Assembly (NCBI RefSeq): GCF_000411455.1
Contig: NZ_KE150457.1
Coordinates: 1,266,023 to 1,330,022, forward strand
Direction of reading: 5' to 3'
Length of the DNA stretch: 64,000 nt
Source: Microbacterium sp. oral taxon 186 str. F0373
GTDB lineage: Bacteria; Actinomycetota; Actinomycetes; Actinomycetales; Microbacteriaceae
A model generated the notes under the pieces. It was not told where the DNA came from and did not search any database. It saw nothing but the letters and a program-made list of their open reading frames with translations. The position numbers and the translations under genes are program-made. Positions 47,662 to 56,150 of this stretch are shown here, in pieces (within the stretch, counting starts at the first letter, position 1; every line of letters begins with the position of its first letter).

Positions 47662-49089
47662 TCAGATCTGGGAGCGCGGCCCCGGCTCGACGATCTTGTT
47701 GAAGCCGGTGACCGGCTGGTTCTCATCGAACGACACCACGGGGCGACGGAAGCCACGGGTGAGGAAGATGAGGTACACGAGCCCGAGGCCGGTCCAGATG
47801 AGACCGACGACGAGCGCGTGGTCATCGAGGTTGACCCACAACAGCCCCGTGAGCGCCATGCCGATCGCGGGCATCACGATGTAGTTGATGATGTCGCGCG
47901 GTGTGCGACGGCGTCCCTGGCGAACGGCGAACCAGGCGATCACCGAGATGTTCACGAACGTGAACGCGATGAGGGCGCCGTAGTTGATGTAGTCGACGAT
48001 CTGGTCGAGGGTGAACGCGATGGCCGCCAGGCTCACGATGCCGACCAGCACCACGGTGAACGCCGGCGTGTGGGTGCGCGGGCTGATGTAGCCGAAGAGA
48101 CGCTTCGGCAGCACGCCGTTGCGGCCCATCACCAGCAGCATGCGGGCGACCGACGCGTGTGAGGCGAGCCACGACGCCAGCGTGGCGGCGAAACCCGCCG
48201 CCGTCAGCACCGACTGCAGCACGATGCCGCCCACCTGCGAGCCGATCTCCGGCAGCGTCGAGTCGGCGATCGCCTCGGGTGGGAACGCGTCGCTGGACGG
48301 GAAGCGCAGCTGCGTGAAGTAGGCCGCGACGAGGAAGATCGCGCCGCCGACCAGCACCGTCAGCAGGATCGCGCGCGGCATGGTCTTCGGGTTCTTCGCC
48401 TCCTCCGCGTACATCGTGACGGCGTCGAAGCCGATGAACGAGAAGCAGACGATGGTCGCGCCGGCCAGCACCGCGCCGAACTCGACCTCCGGGTGGAAGA
48501 ACGGCTGCACCGAGGCGACCGTGCCCGCGCCGGCGCCCTGCACCAGCTGCACGATGACCATGACGACGAACACCGCCATGACGACGATCGAGAAGATCAG
48601 CAGGATCATGTTGACGTTCGAGGTGCCGCGCATCGTCAGGTAGATGATCCCGGTGACGGCCGCGGTGAAGCTCACGACCCACACCCAGCCGGGGATGTCG
48701 GGGAAGAGCGCCTCCATGTAGCTGCGGAGGATCAGAGCGTTGACCATCGGCAGCAGCAGGTAGTCGATGAGTGACGTCCAGCCGACGAGGAACCCGAGGC
48801 TCGGGTGCATCGATTCGCGGACGTACGTGTACGCGGAGCCGGCGCTCGGGATGACCCCGACCATCTTGCCGTAGCTGATCGCCGTGAAGCCCATCACCAC
48901 GAGGGCCAGGGCGTACGCGGCGGGCACGACGTTGTTGGTCTCGACGGCGACGTTGCCGAAGGTGTCGAACACGACCGTGGGCGTCATGTAGCCGAGGCCG
49001 AGGCCGACGATCGACCACACCCCCAGCGAGCGGGCAAGGGTGGCGGAGCGAGAGGATGCCGACGTGGCGGCGAGTGACTCGTTCGTGAT
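47662..49089 (-). CDS. APC family amino-acid permease (non-canonical start codon)
   Basis: The protein, about 475 residues, has 12 predicted transmembrane helices. APC landmarks are SLGVWSIVGLGLGYMTPTVV, VGVIPSAGSAYTYVRES, GFLVGWTSLIDYLLLPMVNA, CFSFIGFDAVTMYAEEAKNP and MLLVMGRNGVLPKRLF. It imports an amino acid or amine with a cation; the substrate is unknown. The start is odd: a strong AGGAGG at 49096-49091 is followed by ATC ACG AAC GAG with no ATG, GTG or TTG. I place the start at ATC 49089 (ATC-Thr-Asn-Glu-Ser), with ACG 49086 as alternative. A TAGTAT -10 lies at 49129-49124. Confidence 0.8.
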   Translation of the reverse strand: MTNESLAATSASSRSATLARSLGVWSIVGLGLGYMTPTVVFDTFGNVAVETNNVVPAAYALALVVMGFTAISYGKMVGVIPSAGSAYTYVRESMHPSLGFLVGWTSLIDYLLLPMVNALILRSYMEALFPDIPGWVWVVSFTAAVTGIIYLTMRGTSNVNMILLIFSIVVMAVFVVMVIVQLVQGAGAGTVASVQPFFHPEVEFGAVLAGATIVCFSFIGFDAVTMYAEEAKNPKTMPRAILLTVLVGGAIFLVAAYFTQLRFPSSDAFPPEAIADSTLPEIGSQVGGIVLQSVLTAAGFAATLASWLASHASVARMLLVMGRNGVLPKRLFGYISPRTHTPAFTVVLVGIVSLAAIAFTLDQIVDYINYGALIAFTFVNISVIAWFAVRQGRRRTPRDIINYIVMPAIGMALTGLLWVNLDDHALVVGLIWTGLGLVYLIFLTRGFRRPVVSFDENQPVTGFNKIVEPGPRSQI

Positions 49090-49123
49090 TCCTCCTGATG
49101 ATGAGGTGTTTCGGGTGCTCGAA

Positions 49124-49129
49124 ATACTA
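49124..49129 (-). promoter_or_regulatory. -10 element (TAGTAT) of the APC permease gene
   Basis: TAGTAT on the minus strand lies about 28 bases upstream of the AGGAGG ribosome site, so the transcript would carry a short leader that rules out upstream start codons. Confidence 0.4.
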
Positions 49130-49240
49130 GGGTCGGCCTGTTTCGTGTGTGTAGCGTCGCCGTCACCGCTGATGACGCGTCGGCGCCATATTCGGACGAT
49201 TCGACCGGGGATCGTCCGTTCGCGGACGAAGGGTGCGGGC

Positions 49241-49714
49241 TCAGACCCCGCGCAGCCCGTCCGTGCGCTCGAAGATGAGGCTCGTGTTGGTCGCCGCGAC
49301 GATCGAGTGCGTGGAGAGGTGGTCGGTGACGAAGGAGCGCAGGTCGGCGCTGTCACGCCCGCGGAAGTGGATCACGAAGTCCTCCGCGCCGGCGACGTAG
49401 AAGTACTGGGCGACGTCGGGGTGGGTGCGCAGCTCCTCGGCGAACCGGGTCAGCTGCGCGCGCGCCCCCGGGCGGATGCGTACCGACACCAGCGCTTCCG
49501 TGCGATAGCCCAGCGCGGCGGGGTCGACGTCGACCGTGAAGCGGCGGATCACCCCGCGGGAGACGAGCCGCGAGATGCGCGCGTGCACGGTGGATGCCGC
49601 CAATCCCAGTGTCGCGGCGAGGCGGCTCAGCGGCTGGCGGGCGTCGCGGCGCAATTCGTCGATGAGTAGGAGATCAGCGGCATCCATCGATGTATCTGCG
49701 GAAGAAACGGCCAT
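49241..49714 (-). CDS. Lrp/AsnC family regulator (probable ald regulator)
   Basis: The 157-residue protein has an N-terminal helix-turn-helix (DAADLLLIDELRRDARQPLS, LAATLGLAASTVHARISRLV) and a RAM ligand-binding domain (ALVSVRIRPGARAQLTRFAE, VAGAEDFVIHFRGRDSADLR). It is divergent from alanine dehydrogenase, the arrangement of the AldR-ald pair known in mycobacteria, so alanine-responsive control of ald is a fair inference. ATG 49714 follows TATGCT at leaderless spacing. Confidence 0.88.
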   Translation of the reverse strand: MAVSSADTSMDAADLLLIDELRRDARQPLSRLAATLGLAASTVHARISRLVSRGVIRRFTVDVDPAALGYRTEALVSVRIRPGARAQLTRFAEELRTHPDVAQYFYVAGAEDFVIHFRGRDSADLRSFVTDHLSTHSIVAATNTSLIFERTDGLRGV

Positions 49715-49720
49715 GTGCCG

Positions 49721-49726
49721 AGCATA
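49721..49726 (-). promoter_or_regulatory. -10 element (TATGCT), leaderless start of the Lrp gene
   Basis: TATGCT on the minus strand ends six bases before ATG 49714. Confidence 0.5.
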
Positions 49727-49735
49727 GTTCGATCG

Positions 49736-49762
49736 GAAAGACTGATTTCACTGAATCTTCGG
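49736..49762. promoter_or_regulatory. Possible Lrp-type operator in the Lrp/ald gap
   Basis: The AT-rich stretch contains AAGACTGATTTCACTGAATC, which is only partly symmetric (GACTGA...TGAATC). The gap upstream of the second Lrp gene holds the similar AAGACTGAATC near 52911. Assignment is by position and resemblance only. Confidence 0.3.
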
Positions 49763-49855
49763 ATGCGCTTGTCGTGCATCGAGCGGGCTGACATCGTGAT
49801 CGCGCTGCACCGCTCCACTCCCCTTTCCGCGGACCATTTTGAAGGAGTCCCGCCC

Positions 49856-50929
49856 ATGATCATCGGTGTTCCCGCAGAGATCAAAGACAGCGAGCGCCGC
49901 GTCGGCATGACGCCCACGGGCGTCGACGAGCTCTCGGCGCACGGCCATCGTGTGCTGATCCAGAGCGGCGCCGGCGTCGGGTCGGGCTTCAGCGACGACG
50001 CCTACCGTGCCGCGGGAGCCGAGATCGTCGACGACGCCGCCGACGTCTGGGGCGCCGCCGACCTGCTCGTCAAGGTCAAGGAGCCCATCGCGCCGGAGTA
50101 CGGATTCCTCCGTAAGGACCTGACGCTGTTCACCTACCTGCACCTGGCGGCCGCGCCGGCGCTCACGCAGGCGCTCCTGGATGCCGGCACCACCGCGATC
50201 GCGTACGAGACCGTGCAACTGCCCGACCGTTCGCTGCCCCTGCTCGCGCCCATGAGCGAGATCGCCGGGCGACTGTCGGTGCAGGTCGGTGCGCAGCAGC
50301 TGCTGGGCCCGGCCGGTGGCCGCGGCATCCTGCTCGGAGGCGTCCCCGGCACCCCGCGCGGGCGGGTCGTCGTGATCGGCGGCGGCGTCGCCGGCACCCA
50401 CGCCGCGCAGATGGCCGTGGGACTGGGTGCACACGTCACGATCGTCGACCTGTCGATCCCGCAGCTGCGCCGCCTCGACGAGCGTTTCGACGGCCGTGTG
50501 GACACGCGGGTGTCGACCCGTTCGACCATCGCCGACCTCGTCGCCGACGCCGACCTCGTCATCGGCTCGGTGCTCGTGCCGGGCGCGGCGGCGCCCAAGC
50601 TCGTCACGCTCGACATGGTCGAGCGGATGCGCCCGGGCTCGGTGCTCGTGGACATCGCGGTCGATCAGGGCGGCTGCTTCGAGGGCACGCACGCGACCAC
50701 GCACACCGACCCGACCTACCGGGTGCACGATGCGATCTACTACGCCGTCGCCAACATGCCCGGGGCCGTGCCGCTGACCTCGACCCTCGCGCTCACGAAC
50801 GCGACGCTGCGCTACACGCTCGCGCTCGCCGACCTCGGCACCGACGCCGCGCTCGCCGCTGACGCCTCGCTGGCGGCCGGCCTGTCGATCCGCGGCGGCG
50901 AGGTGATCGACACCCGCATCCTGGCCTGA
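49856..50929 (+). CDS. ald: Alanine dehydrogenase
   Basis: The 357-residue NAD enzyme converts L-alanine to pyruvate and ammonia. Family marks are MIIGVPAEIKDSERRVGMTP (with the substrate-binding Arg and Lys), VKVKEPIAPEYGFLR, FTYLHLAAAP (catalytic His), MSEIAGRLSVQVGAQ, the NAD motif VVVIGGGVAGTHAAQMA and DIAVDQGGCFEG (catalytic Asp). It ends a little shorter than most (about 370). ATG 49856 has AAGGAG eight bases upstream. It is divergent from an Lrp regulator and ends at the first base of a palindromic element. Confidence 0.94.
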   Translation: MIIGVPAEIKDSERRVGMTPTGVDELSAHGHRVLIQSGAGVGSGFSDDAYRAAGAEIVDDAADVWGAADLLVKVKEPIAPEYGFLRKDLTLFTYLHLAAAPALTQALLDAGTTAIAYETVQLPDRSLPLLAPMSEIAGRLSVQVGAQQLLGPAGGRGILLGGVPGTPRGRVVVIGGGVAGTHAAQMAVGLGAHVTIVDLSIPQLRRLDERFDGRVDTRVSTRSTIADLVADADLVIGSVLVPGAAAPKLVTLDMVERMRPGSVLVDIAVDQGGCFEGTHATTHTDPTYRVHDAIYYAVANMPGAVPLTSTLALTNATLRYTLALADLGTDAALAADASLAAGLSIRGGEVIDTRILA

Positions 50930-51008
50930 CGAACGCCGCAGATACGAACGAACTCCGCATCCGATCGCGTGATCGGATGCGGAGTTCGTCGCATTCTGCG
51001 GAGCTCGT
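50929..51008. repeat. 80-bp nested palindrome (type E) between ald and aminotransferase genes
   Basis: 12-mers at 50929 (ACGAACGCCGCA), 50948 (ACGAACTCCGCA), 50978 (TGCGGAGTTCGT) and 50997 (TGCGGAGCTCGT) repeat the offsets of the element at 40773 exactly. The inner arms form a 19-bp perfect stem (50948-50966 with 50971-50989) around a GCGT tetraloop. It fills the gap between convergent genes, so it could also terminate transcription. Confidence 0.82.
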
Positions 51009-51016
51009 GATCCCGG

Positions 51017-52399
51017 TCAGAGCCGGGCCCAGGCCTCCGTGAGCACGGAGCGCAGGATCTGCTCGATCTCATCGAACTCCGCCGGGCCGATCGTCAGCGG
51101 CGGGGCGAGCTGGATCACGGGGTCGCCGCGGTCGTCGGCGCGGCAGTAGAGCCCCGCGTCGAACAGCGCCTTGGAGAGGAAGCCGCGCAGCAGCCGCTCG
51201 GACTCGTCGTCGTCGAAGGTCTCCTTCGTGGCCTTGTCTTTGACGAGCTCGATGCCGAAGAAGTACCCGTCGCCGCGCACATCGCCGACGATGGGCAGGT
51301 CGAGCAGCTTCTCGAGCGTCGCGCGGAACACGGGTGAGTTCTCGCGCACGTTCTCGAGCAGCTTCTCCTCCTCGAACACATCGAGGTTCTCCAGCGCGAC
51401 GGCCGCCGAGACGGGGTGTCCGCCGAAGGTGTAGCCGTGCGGGAACGACAGGTCGCCGTGTGCGAACGGCTCGTAGACGCGGTCGTTCACGATCGTGCCG
51501 CCCAGCGGCGCGTACCCGCTGGTGACCGCCTTGGCGAACGTGATCATGTCGGGCTGGTAGTCGTAGGCCTGAGCCCCGAAGTAGTGGCCGAGGCGTCCGA
51601 AGGCGCAGATGACCTCGTCCGAGACGAGCAGCACGTCGTAGCGGTCGCAGATCTCGCGCACCCGCTGGAAGTAGCCGGCCGGGGCGGGAAAGCAGCCGCC
51701 GGCGTTCTGCACAGGTTCGAGGAACACGGCGGCGACCGTCTCGGGTCCCTCGAACTGGATCATCTGCTCGATGCGGTCGGCGGCCCACAGGCCGAACTCC
51801 TCCGGCGTGCCGCCGCCGAAGCCCGACTCCGCCGCGCGGTAGTAGTTGGTGTTGGGCACGCGGAAGCCGCCCGGGGTGACCGGCTCGAACATGTGCTTCA
51901 TGACCGGCAGGCCGGTGATTGCGAGGGCGCCCTGCGTCGTTCCGTGGTACGCGATGGCCCGGGAGATGACCTTGTGCTTGGTGGGCTTGCCCTGCAGTTT
52001 CCAGTAGTGCTTGGCGAGCTTGAACGCGGTCTCGACCGCCTCTCCGCCGCCGGTGGAGAAGAAGACATGGTTGAGGTCTCCCGGCGCGAGGTTGGCGATA
52101 CGGTCGGCGGCTTCGATGCCGGACGGGTGGGCGTACGACCAGAGCGGGAAGAAGGCGAGCTCCTCCGCCTGCTTCGCGGCGGCCTGGGCGATGCGGCGGC
52201 GGCCGTGGCCGGCGTTGACGACGAACAGGCCGGCGAGCCCGTCGATGTAGCGCTTGCCGCGCGAGTCCCAGATGTGGTGGCCCTCGCCCTTGACGATGAT
52301 GGGCACTCCGGGGCCCTCGGTCATCACCGACTGGCGTGCGAAGTGCATCCAGAGGTGGTCGCGGGCTTTGGCCTGCAGGTCGGCGTCGTCGATGGTCAT
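51017..52399 (-). CDS. Class III aminotransferase (omega-amine or beta-alanine:pyruvate type)
   Basis: The 460-residue PLP enzyme has the class III plan: IWDSRGKRYIDGLAGLFVVN, FFSTGGGEAVETAFKLAKHY, RAIAYHGTTQGALAITG, FLEPVQNAGGCFPAPAGYF, LLVSDEVICAFGRLG and the PLP-binding Lys in MITFAKAVTSGYAPLGGTIV. These resemble omega-amino acid or putrescine:pyruvate transaminases. ATG 52399 overlaps the Lrp-type regulator gene stop, so the regulator and enzyme are made together. The amine substrate is not determined by sequence. Confidence 0.9.
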   Translation of the reverse strand: MTIDDADLQAKARDHLWMHFARQSVMTEGPGVPIIVKGEGHHIWDSRGKRYIDGLAGLFVVNAGHGRRRIAQAAAKQAEELAFFPLWSYAHPSGIEAADRIANLAPGDLNHVFFSTGGGEAVETAFKLAKHYWKLQGKPTKHKVISRAIAYHGTTQGALAITGLPVMKHMFEPVTPGGFRVPNTNYYRAAESGFGGGTPEEFGLWAADRIEQMIQFEGPETVAAVFLEPVQNAGGCFPAPAGYFQRVREICDRYDVLLVSDEVICAFGRLGHYFGAQAYDYQPDMITFAKAVTSGYAPLGGTIVNDRVYEPFAHGDLSFPHGYTFGGHPVSAAVALENLDVFEEEKLLENVRENSPVFRATLEKLLDLPIVGDVRGDGYFFGIELVKDKATKETFDDDESERLLRGFLSKALFDAGLYCRADDRGDPVIQLAPPLTIGPAEFDEIEQILRSVLTEAWARL

Positions 52400-52878
52400 C
52401 GTGTCCCCCAGTTGTAGAGCTGACGGTGGAGTTTGAGGTAGACGAAGGTCTCGGTCGAGACCACCTCGGGAAGGGCGCGGATCTGCTCGTTGAGCAGGTC
52501 CATGAGGTCGTCGTCGTTCTCGCAGACGACCTCGACGAGCAGATCGAACGATCCCGCCGTCGACACCACGTAGCTGATCCCCGGCAGGGTCGACAGCTGC
52601 GCGGCGATGCCGCGGGTGTCGCCGGCGATGCGGATGCCGATCATCGCCTGGCGGGCGAAGCCGAGCTGGAGTGGGTCGGTGACGGCGACGATCTGCATCA
52701 CGCCCTGGTCCACGAGCTTCTGCACGCGCTGGCGCGTCGCTGCTTCGCTGAGACCGACGGCCTTCGCGATCTCGGCGTACGGTCGGCGCCCGTCCTCCTG
52801 CAGCTGCTCGATGATCGCTTTGGACGCGGCATCCAGGGTCTGTCGACGCGAGGGTGCGGTTTCCGTCGTTTGGGGCAT
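52396..52878 (-). CDS. Lrp/AsnC family regulator
   Basis: The 160-residue protein has an HTH (LDAASKAIIEQLQEDGRRPY, AEIAKAVGLSEAATRQRVQK) and a RAM domain (QAMIGIRIAGDTRGIAAQLS, VVSTAGSFDLLVEVVCENDD). ATG 52878 (MPQTTET) is preferred to a TTG at 52896, since TATCGT at 52892-52887 lies eight bases before it, near leaderless spacing. It overlaps the aminotransferase gene by four bases (ATGA) and is likely its regulator. This pairing recurs in actinobacterial polyamine or GABA loci. Confidence 0.87.
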   Translation of the reverse strand: MPQTTETAPSRRQTLDAASKAIIEQLQEDGRRPYAEIAKAVGLSEAATRQRVQKLVDQGVMQIVAVTDPLQLGFARQAMIGIRIAGDTRGIAAQLSTLPGISYVVSTAGSFDLLVEVVCENDDDLMDLLNEQIRALPEVVSTETFVYLKLHRQLYNWGTR

Positions 52879-53064
52879 GATCGGCGACGATATCAATCGC
52901 CGCAGTGAATAATCAAGACTGAATCAGAAGTTCGCGACGGACGCCTGCCCGCCGCGCCCCGCCCCTCCGACCTCACCGGATTCGGAAACGTGCAGCAGAA
53001 TCGGATGCCGTCAGCCGCCGTCTCCGCATCCGTTGACGTCCGCCGCATCCATTGGGCCGCCCGG

Positions 53065-54441
53065 TCAGCGCATGGTGTCGAGGATGCCGGTGAGGTCCTC
53101 GAACGTGGTGCGGGGGTTCAGGATCGCGAACCGGGCGTTGGCGCGGCCCTCGTGGCTCGACGGCGTGACGAAGGCGTGCTGCACGTCGAGGAGGCGCTGC
53201 GACCACGCCTCGTACTCGGCGCGCGTCCAGCCGTCGCGCTCGAACACCACGACGCCCAGTTGCGGCTCGCGCACGAGGGAGAACCCGGGCCGAGCCGCGA
53301 TCTCGTCGGCGATCCGCCGGGCGAGCACGATCGAGGCGCTGACCGCCTCGCGGTACGCAGCCGCGCCGTGGGTGGCGAGCGAGAACCACAGCGGGAGCCC
53401 CCGGGCGCGGCGGGTGAGGTGGGCCGCGTAGTCGGACGGGCTGTAGTCGGAGCGGTCGGTCAGGGTGTCGAGGTACTCCGCGTGCTGCGTGTGCGCACGC
53501 CGGCCCTGCTCGGGGTCGCGGTAGATGAGAGCGCAGGCGTCGAAGGGGGCGAACAGCCACTTGTGCGGATCGACGATCACCGAGTCGGCCTGTTCGACGC
53601 CGGCGTACAGGTGTCGGGCGAGGGGTGAGAGCATGCCGGCGAGGCCGTAGGCGCCGTCGACGTGCAGCCAGATGTCGTGGGCGTGGGCTGCCGCGGCGAC
53701 GCCGGCGATGTCGTCCACGATGCCGAAGTTGGTCGAGCCGGCGGTCGCGACGACGGCGAACACCCGCTCGTGTACGTCGACGAGCACCTCCGCGACGGCG
53801 TCGCCGCGCAGCACCCCGTCGGTATCCGTGGGCACCGTGATGACGTCGACGTCCATGACCCGCGCCGCCGAGGCGATCGAGGAGTGCGCCTGCGAACTGC
53901 AGACGACCGCCCAGCGGGTCGGCGCGGCGGCGCCGGTGTCGGCGCGGTGCGCGCGCGCCGCTTCCCGCGCGGCGACAAGGGCGGAGAGGTTGCCGAGCGT
54001 GCCGCCCTGCACGAAGACGCCGCCCGCGGATGCCGGCAGGCCGAACTCGTCGGCCAGCCAGCGCAGCACCTCGTTCTCGGCGTGCACGGCGCCGGCGCCC
54101 TCCAGCCAGGAGCCGCCGTAGAGCGCGCTCGCCGACACGACGAGGTCGAACGCCGCGGCCGCCTTCGTGGGCGCGGTCGGGATGAAGGAGAGATACCGCG
54201 GGTCGTCGGTCGTGATGCAGGCCGGGGCCAGGACGTGCGTGAACACCCCGAGCGCGCGCTCGGCGCCGACCCCCTCTTCGGAGATCGTCCGCCCCGCCAG
54301 TCGGCTGAGCTCGGCGGCGGGCAGCGGCTTGTCGAGCGGGGTGTCCTGCGCGAGCAGGCGTTCGCGGGAGTAGTCGAGCACGAGGTCGACGATGCGGCGC
54401 GTCTCGGGGGTGACATCGTGCATGCGGGCGGCGCCGGTCAT
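53065..54441 (-). CDS. Group II PLP-dependent decarboxylase (aromatic-L-amino-acid/glutamate type)
   Basis: The 458-residue enzyme has the pyridoxal-dependent decarboxylase fold: DDPRYLSFIPTAPTKAAAAF, GGVFVQGGTLGNLSALVAAR, SSQAHSSIASAARVMDVD, WLHVDGAYGLAGMLSPLARH and the PLP lysine in VIVDPHKWLFAPFDACALIY. The substrate could be an aromatic amino acid, glutamate or 2,4-diaminobutyrate; sequence alone does not decide. Its start overlaps the amidase stop, making it the third gene of the agmatine-deiminase operon. Its product would be an amine or a CO2-lost intermediate in that pathway. Confidence 0.88.
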   Translation of the reverse strand: MTGAARMHDVTPETRRIVDLVLDYSRERLLAQDTPLDKPLPAAELSRLAGRTISEEGVGAERALGVFTHVLAPACITTDDPRYLSFIPTAPTKAAAAFDLVVSASALYGGSWLEGAGAVHAENEVLRWLADEFGLPASAGGVFVQGGTLGNLSALVAAREAARAHRADTGAAAPTRWAVVCSSQAHSSIASAARVMDVDVITVPTDTDGVLRGDAVAEVLVDVHERVFAVVATAGSTNFGIVDDIAGVAAAAHAHDIWLHVDGAYGLAGMLSPLARHLYAGVEQADSVIVDPHKWLFAPFDACALIYRDPEQGRRAHTQHAEYLDTLTDRSDYSPSDYAAHLTRRARGLPLWFSLATHGAAAYREAVSASIVLARRIADEIAARPGFSLVREPQLGVVVFERDGWTRAEYEAWSQRLLDVQHAFVTPSSHEGRANARFAILNPRTTFEDLTGILDTMR

Positions 54442-56150
54442 GTGCGGTCCTTCAGTGCGGGGGTGCGCGGCGGCACCGGTCGTTCGGGGGTGAGTGTCTC
54501 GATCGCGCAGCCGAGGCGCAGGAGTGCGACGTCATCGCCCGCGCGTCCCGCGATCGTGAGGCCGATCGGCATCCGGATGTCGTCCATGAGCCCCATCGGC
54601 ACCGTCACCGTCGGGATGCCGAGGTGACGGATCGCGAGGTTGCCGTTCGCGACCCAGACGCCGTTGCGCCAGCCGAGCTCGGCGGAGGCCGGGTTCACGT
54701 CCATGTCGGCGGGTCCGACGTCGGCGACGGCGGGGAAGACGACCGCGTCGAGGCCGAGCCCGTCCATCCATTCCTCCAGGTCGACCCGCCGGGTGCGCTC
54801 CAGGCCCCTCAGCCCGTCTTCGAGCTCCGGCATGTCGCGCCAGGTCATGCCGGGGTTCTCCCGCACCCAGTCGGGGTAGGTCGCGATGTCGTCATCGAAC
54901 CCGGTGTAGCGGTCGGGGAGCGCCCCCTCGGGGTGCGGGAAGATCCGCGCGCCGTCGACGTTCGTGAGCGAGGACAGCGCGGGGTCGCCGTTCGCGGCGA
55001 GAAAGTCCTCCCACGCCCACGCCGACAGGTCGACGATCTCGCGCCGCAGGTAGGCGGGCGAGACGAATCCGCGCGTCGCGATGGTCGGCGCTTCCGGCCG
55101 GTCGCCCTCGTAGGTGCTGACCACGGGGAAATCCACCTCGACGACCTCCGCCCCCGCCGCTTCGAGGGAAGCCCGCGTCTGCTCCCACAGCGCGATGATC
55201 GACGCGCGGGTCTGGATGCGCTGGCCGGTCGGGCCGCCGATGCCCGGGGCGGAGGAGGTCCCGGCATCCGGGTCGGCGTTGATGTACATCCGAGGGATGC
55301 CGAGGCGCAGGCCCGCCACCGACGCGCCCGCGCCGAGCGCACGGTAGTCGTCCGGGCGCACGGCGGACGGCGCCGGCAGCGGGATCCACGGCTGTGTGCG
55401 CCAGAAGTCGCCGCGGGTGTCGGGGTCGTCCGCGACGATCACATCGAGCACCTCGAGCAGGTCGGCCATCGTCCGGGTGTGGGGGACGACGACGTCCATC
55501 GTGGGCACGAGCGGCCAGTTGCCGCGCGTGGAGATGACGCCGCGCGAGGGCGTGTAGGCGCACAGTGCGTTGTTGCTCGCCGGCCCGCGGCCGCTCGACC
55601 ACGTCTCCTCGCCGAGTCCGAACGCCGCGAAGGATGCCGCGGTCGCCGTGCCCGACCCGTTCGACGATCCGGAGCCGAACGGCGCGGTCAGCCAGTCGGC
55701 GCTGTACGGGCTCTCCGCCCGTCCGTAGACGCCGCGCTGCATGCCGCCGTTGGCCATCGGCGGCATGTTCGTCAGGCCCAGGCAGATCGCCCCGCCCGCC
55801 CGCAGGCGCTCGATCGTGAACGCGTCGCGCTGGGCGATCAGCTCGGCGAAGGCGGGGGAGCCGGCCGCGGCGGTGAGTCCCCGCACGAGGTAGCTGTCCT
55901 TCGCCGTGTAGGGGATGCCGTCCAGGGGTGAGAGGGTCTCGCCGCGGGCGCGGCGCTCGTCGGATGCCGCGGCTTCCGCGAGCGCGTCGGGGTTGCGGAC
56001 GACGATCGCGTTGAGGGCGGTCGCGGTGTCGGGTCCGTCGTAGGCGTCGATGCGTGCGAGGTAGGCCTCGACGAGTTCGACGGCCGTCGCACGCCCGTCG
56101 TCGAGGGCGGCGCGCAGCTCGGCGATCGAGGCGTCGACGACGTCGATCAC
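54438..56150 (-). CDS. Amidase (amidase-signature family)
   Basis: The 570-residue hydrolase has the Ser-cisSer-Lys plan: Lys in GIPYTAKDSYLVRG, the glycine/serine stretch FGSGSSNGSGTATAASFAAF and the nucleophile region LGEETWSSGRGPASNNALC. The usual TGGS is WSSG here, keeping the Ser. There is no signal peptide. GTG 56150 overlaps the agmatine deiminase stop (GTGA), and its own stop overlaps the decarboxylase start. It may hydrolyse the ureido or amide product of the first enzyme, a job usually done by a nitrilase-family AguB; this is inference from gene order. Confidence 0.88.
   Translation of the reverse strand: MIDVVDASIAELRAALDDGRATAVELVEAYLARIDAYDGPDTATALNAIVVRNPDALAEAAASDERRARGETLSPLDGIPYTAKDSYLVRGLTAAAGSPAFAELIAQRDAFTIERLRAGGAICLGLTNMPPMANGGMQRGVYGRAESPYSADWLTAPFGSGSSNGSGTATAASFAAFGLGEETWSSGRGPASNNALCAYTPSRGVISTRGNWPLVPTMDVVVPHTRTMADLLEVLDVIVADDPDTRGDFWRTQPWIPLPAPSAVRPDDYRALGAGASVAGLRLGIPRMYINADPDAGTSSAPGIGGPTGQRIQTRASIIALWEQTRASLEAAGAEVVEVDFPVVSTYEGDRPEAPTIATRGFVSPAYLRREIVDLSAWAWEDFLAANGDPALSSLTNVDGARIFPHPEGALPDRYTGFDDDIATYPDWVRENPGMTWRDMPELEDGLRGLERTRRVDLEEWMDGLGLDAVVFPAVADVGPADMDVNPASAELGWRNGVWVANGNLAIRHLGIPTVTVPMGLMDDIRMPIGLTIAGRAGDDVALLRLGCAIETLTPERPVPPRTPALKDRT

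Noticed and set aside
37169..51008. Intergenic nested palindromes as integron attC sites
   Set aside because: The block layout resembles R''-L''-L'-R', but the RYYYAAC/GTTRRRY core sites are missing, the inner arms lack the typical extrahelical bases, and no integron integrase or cassette array is present.
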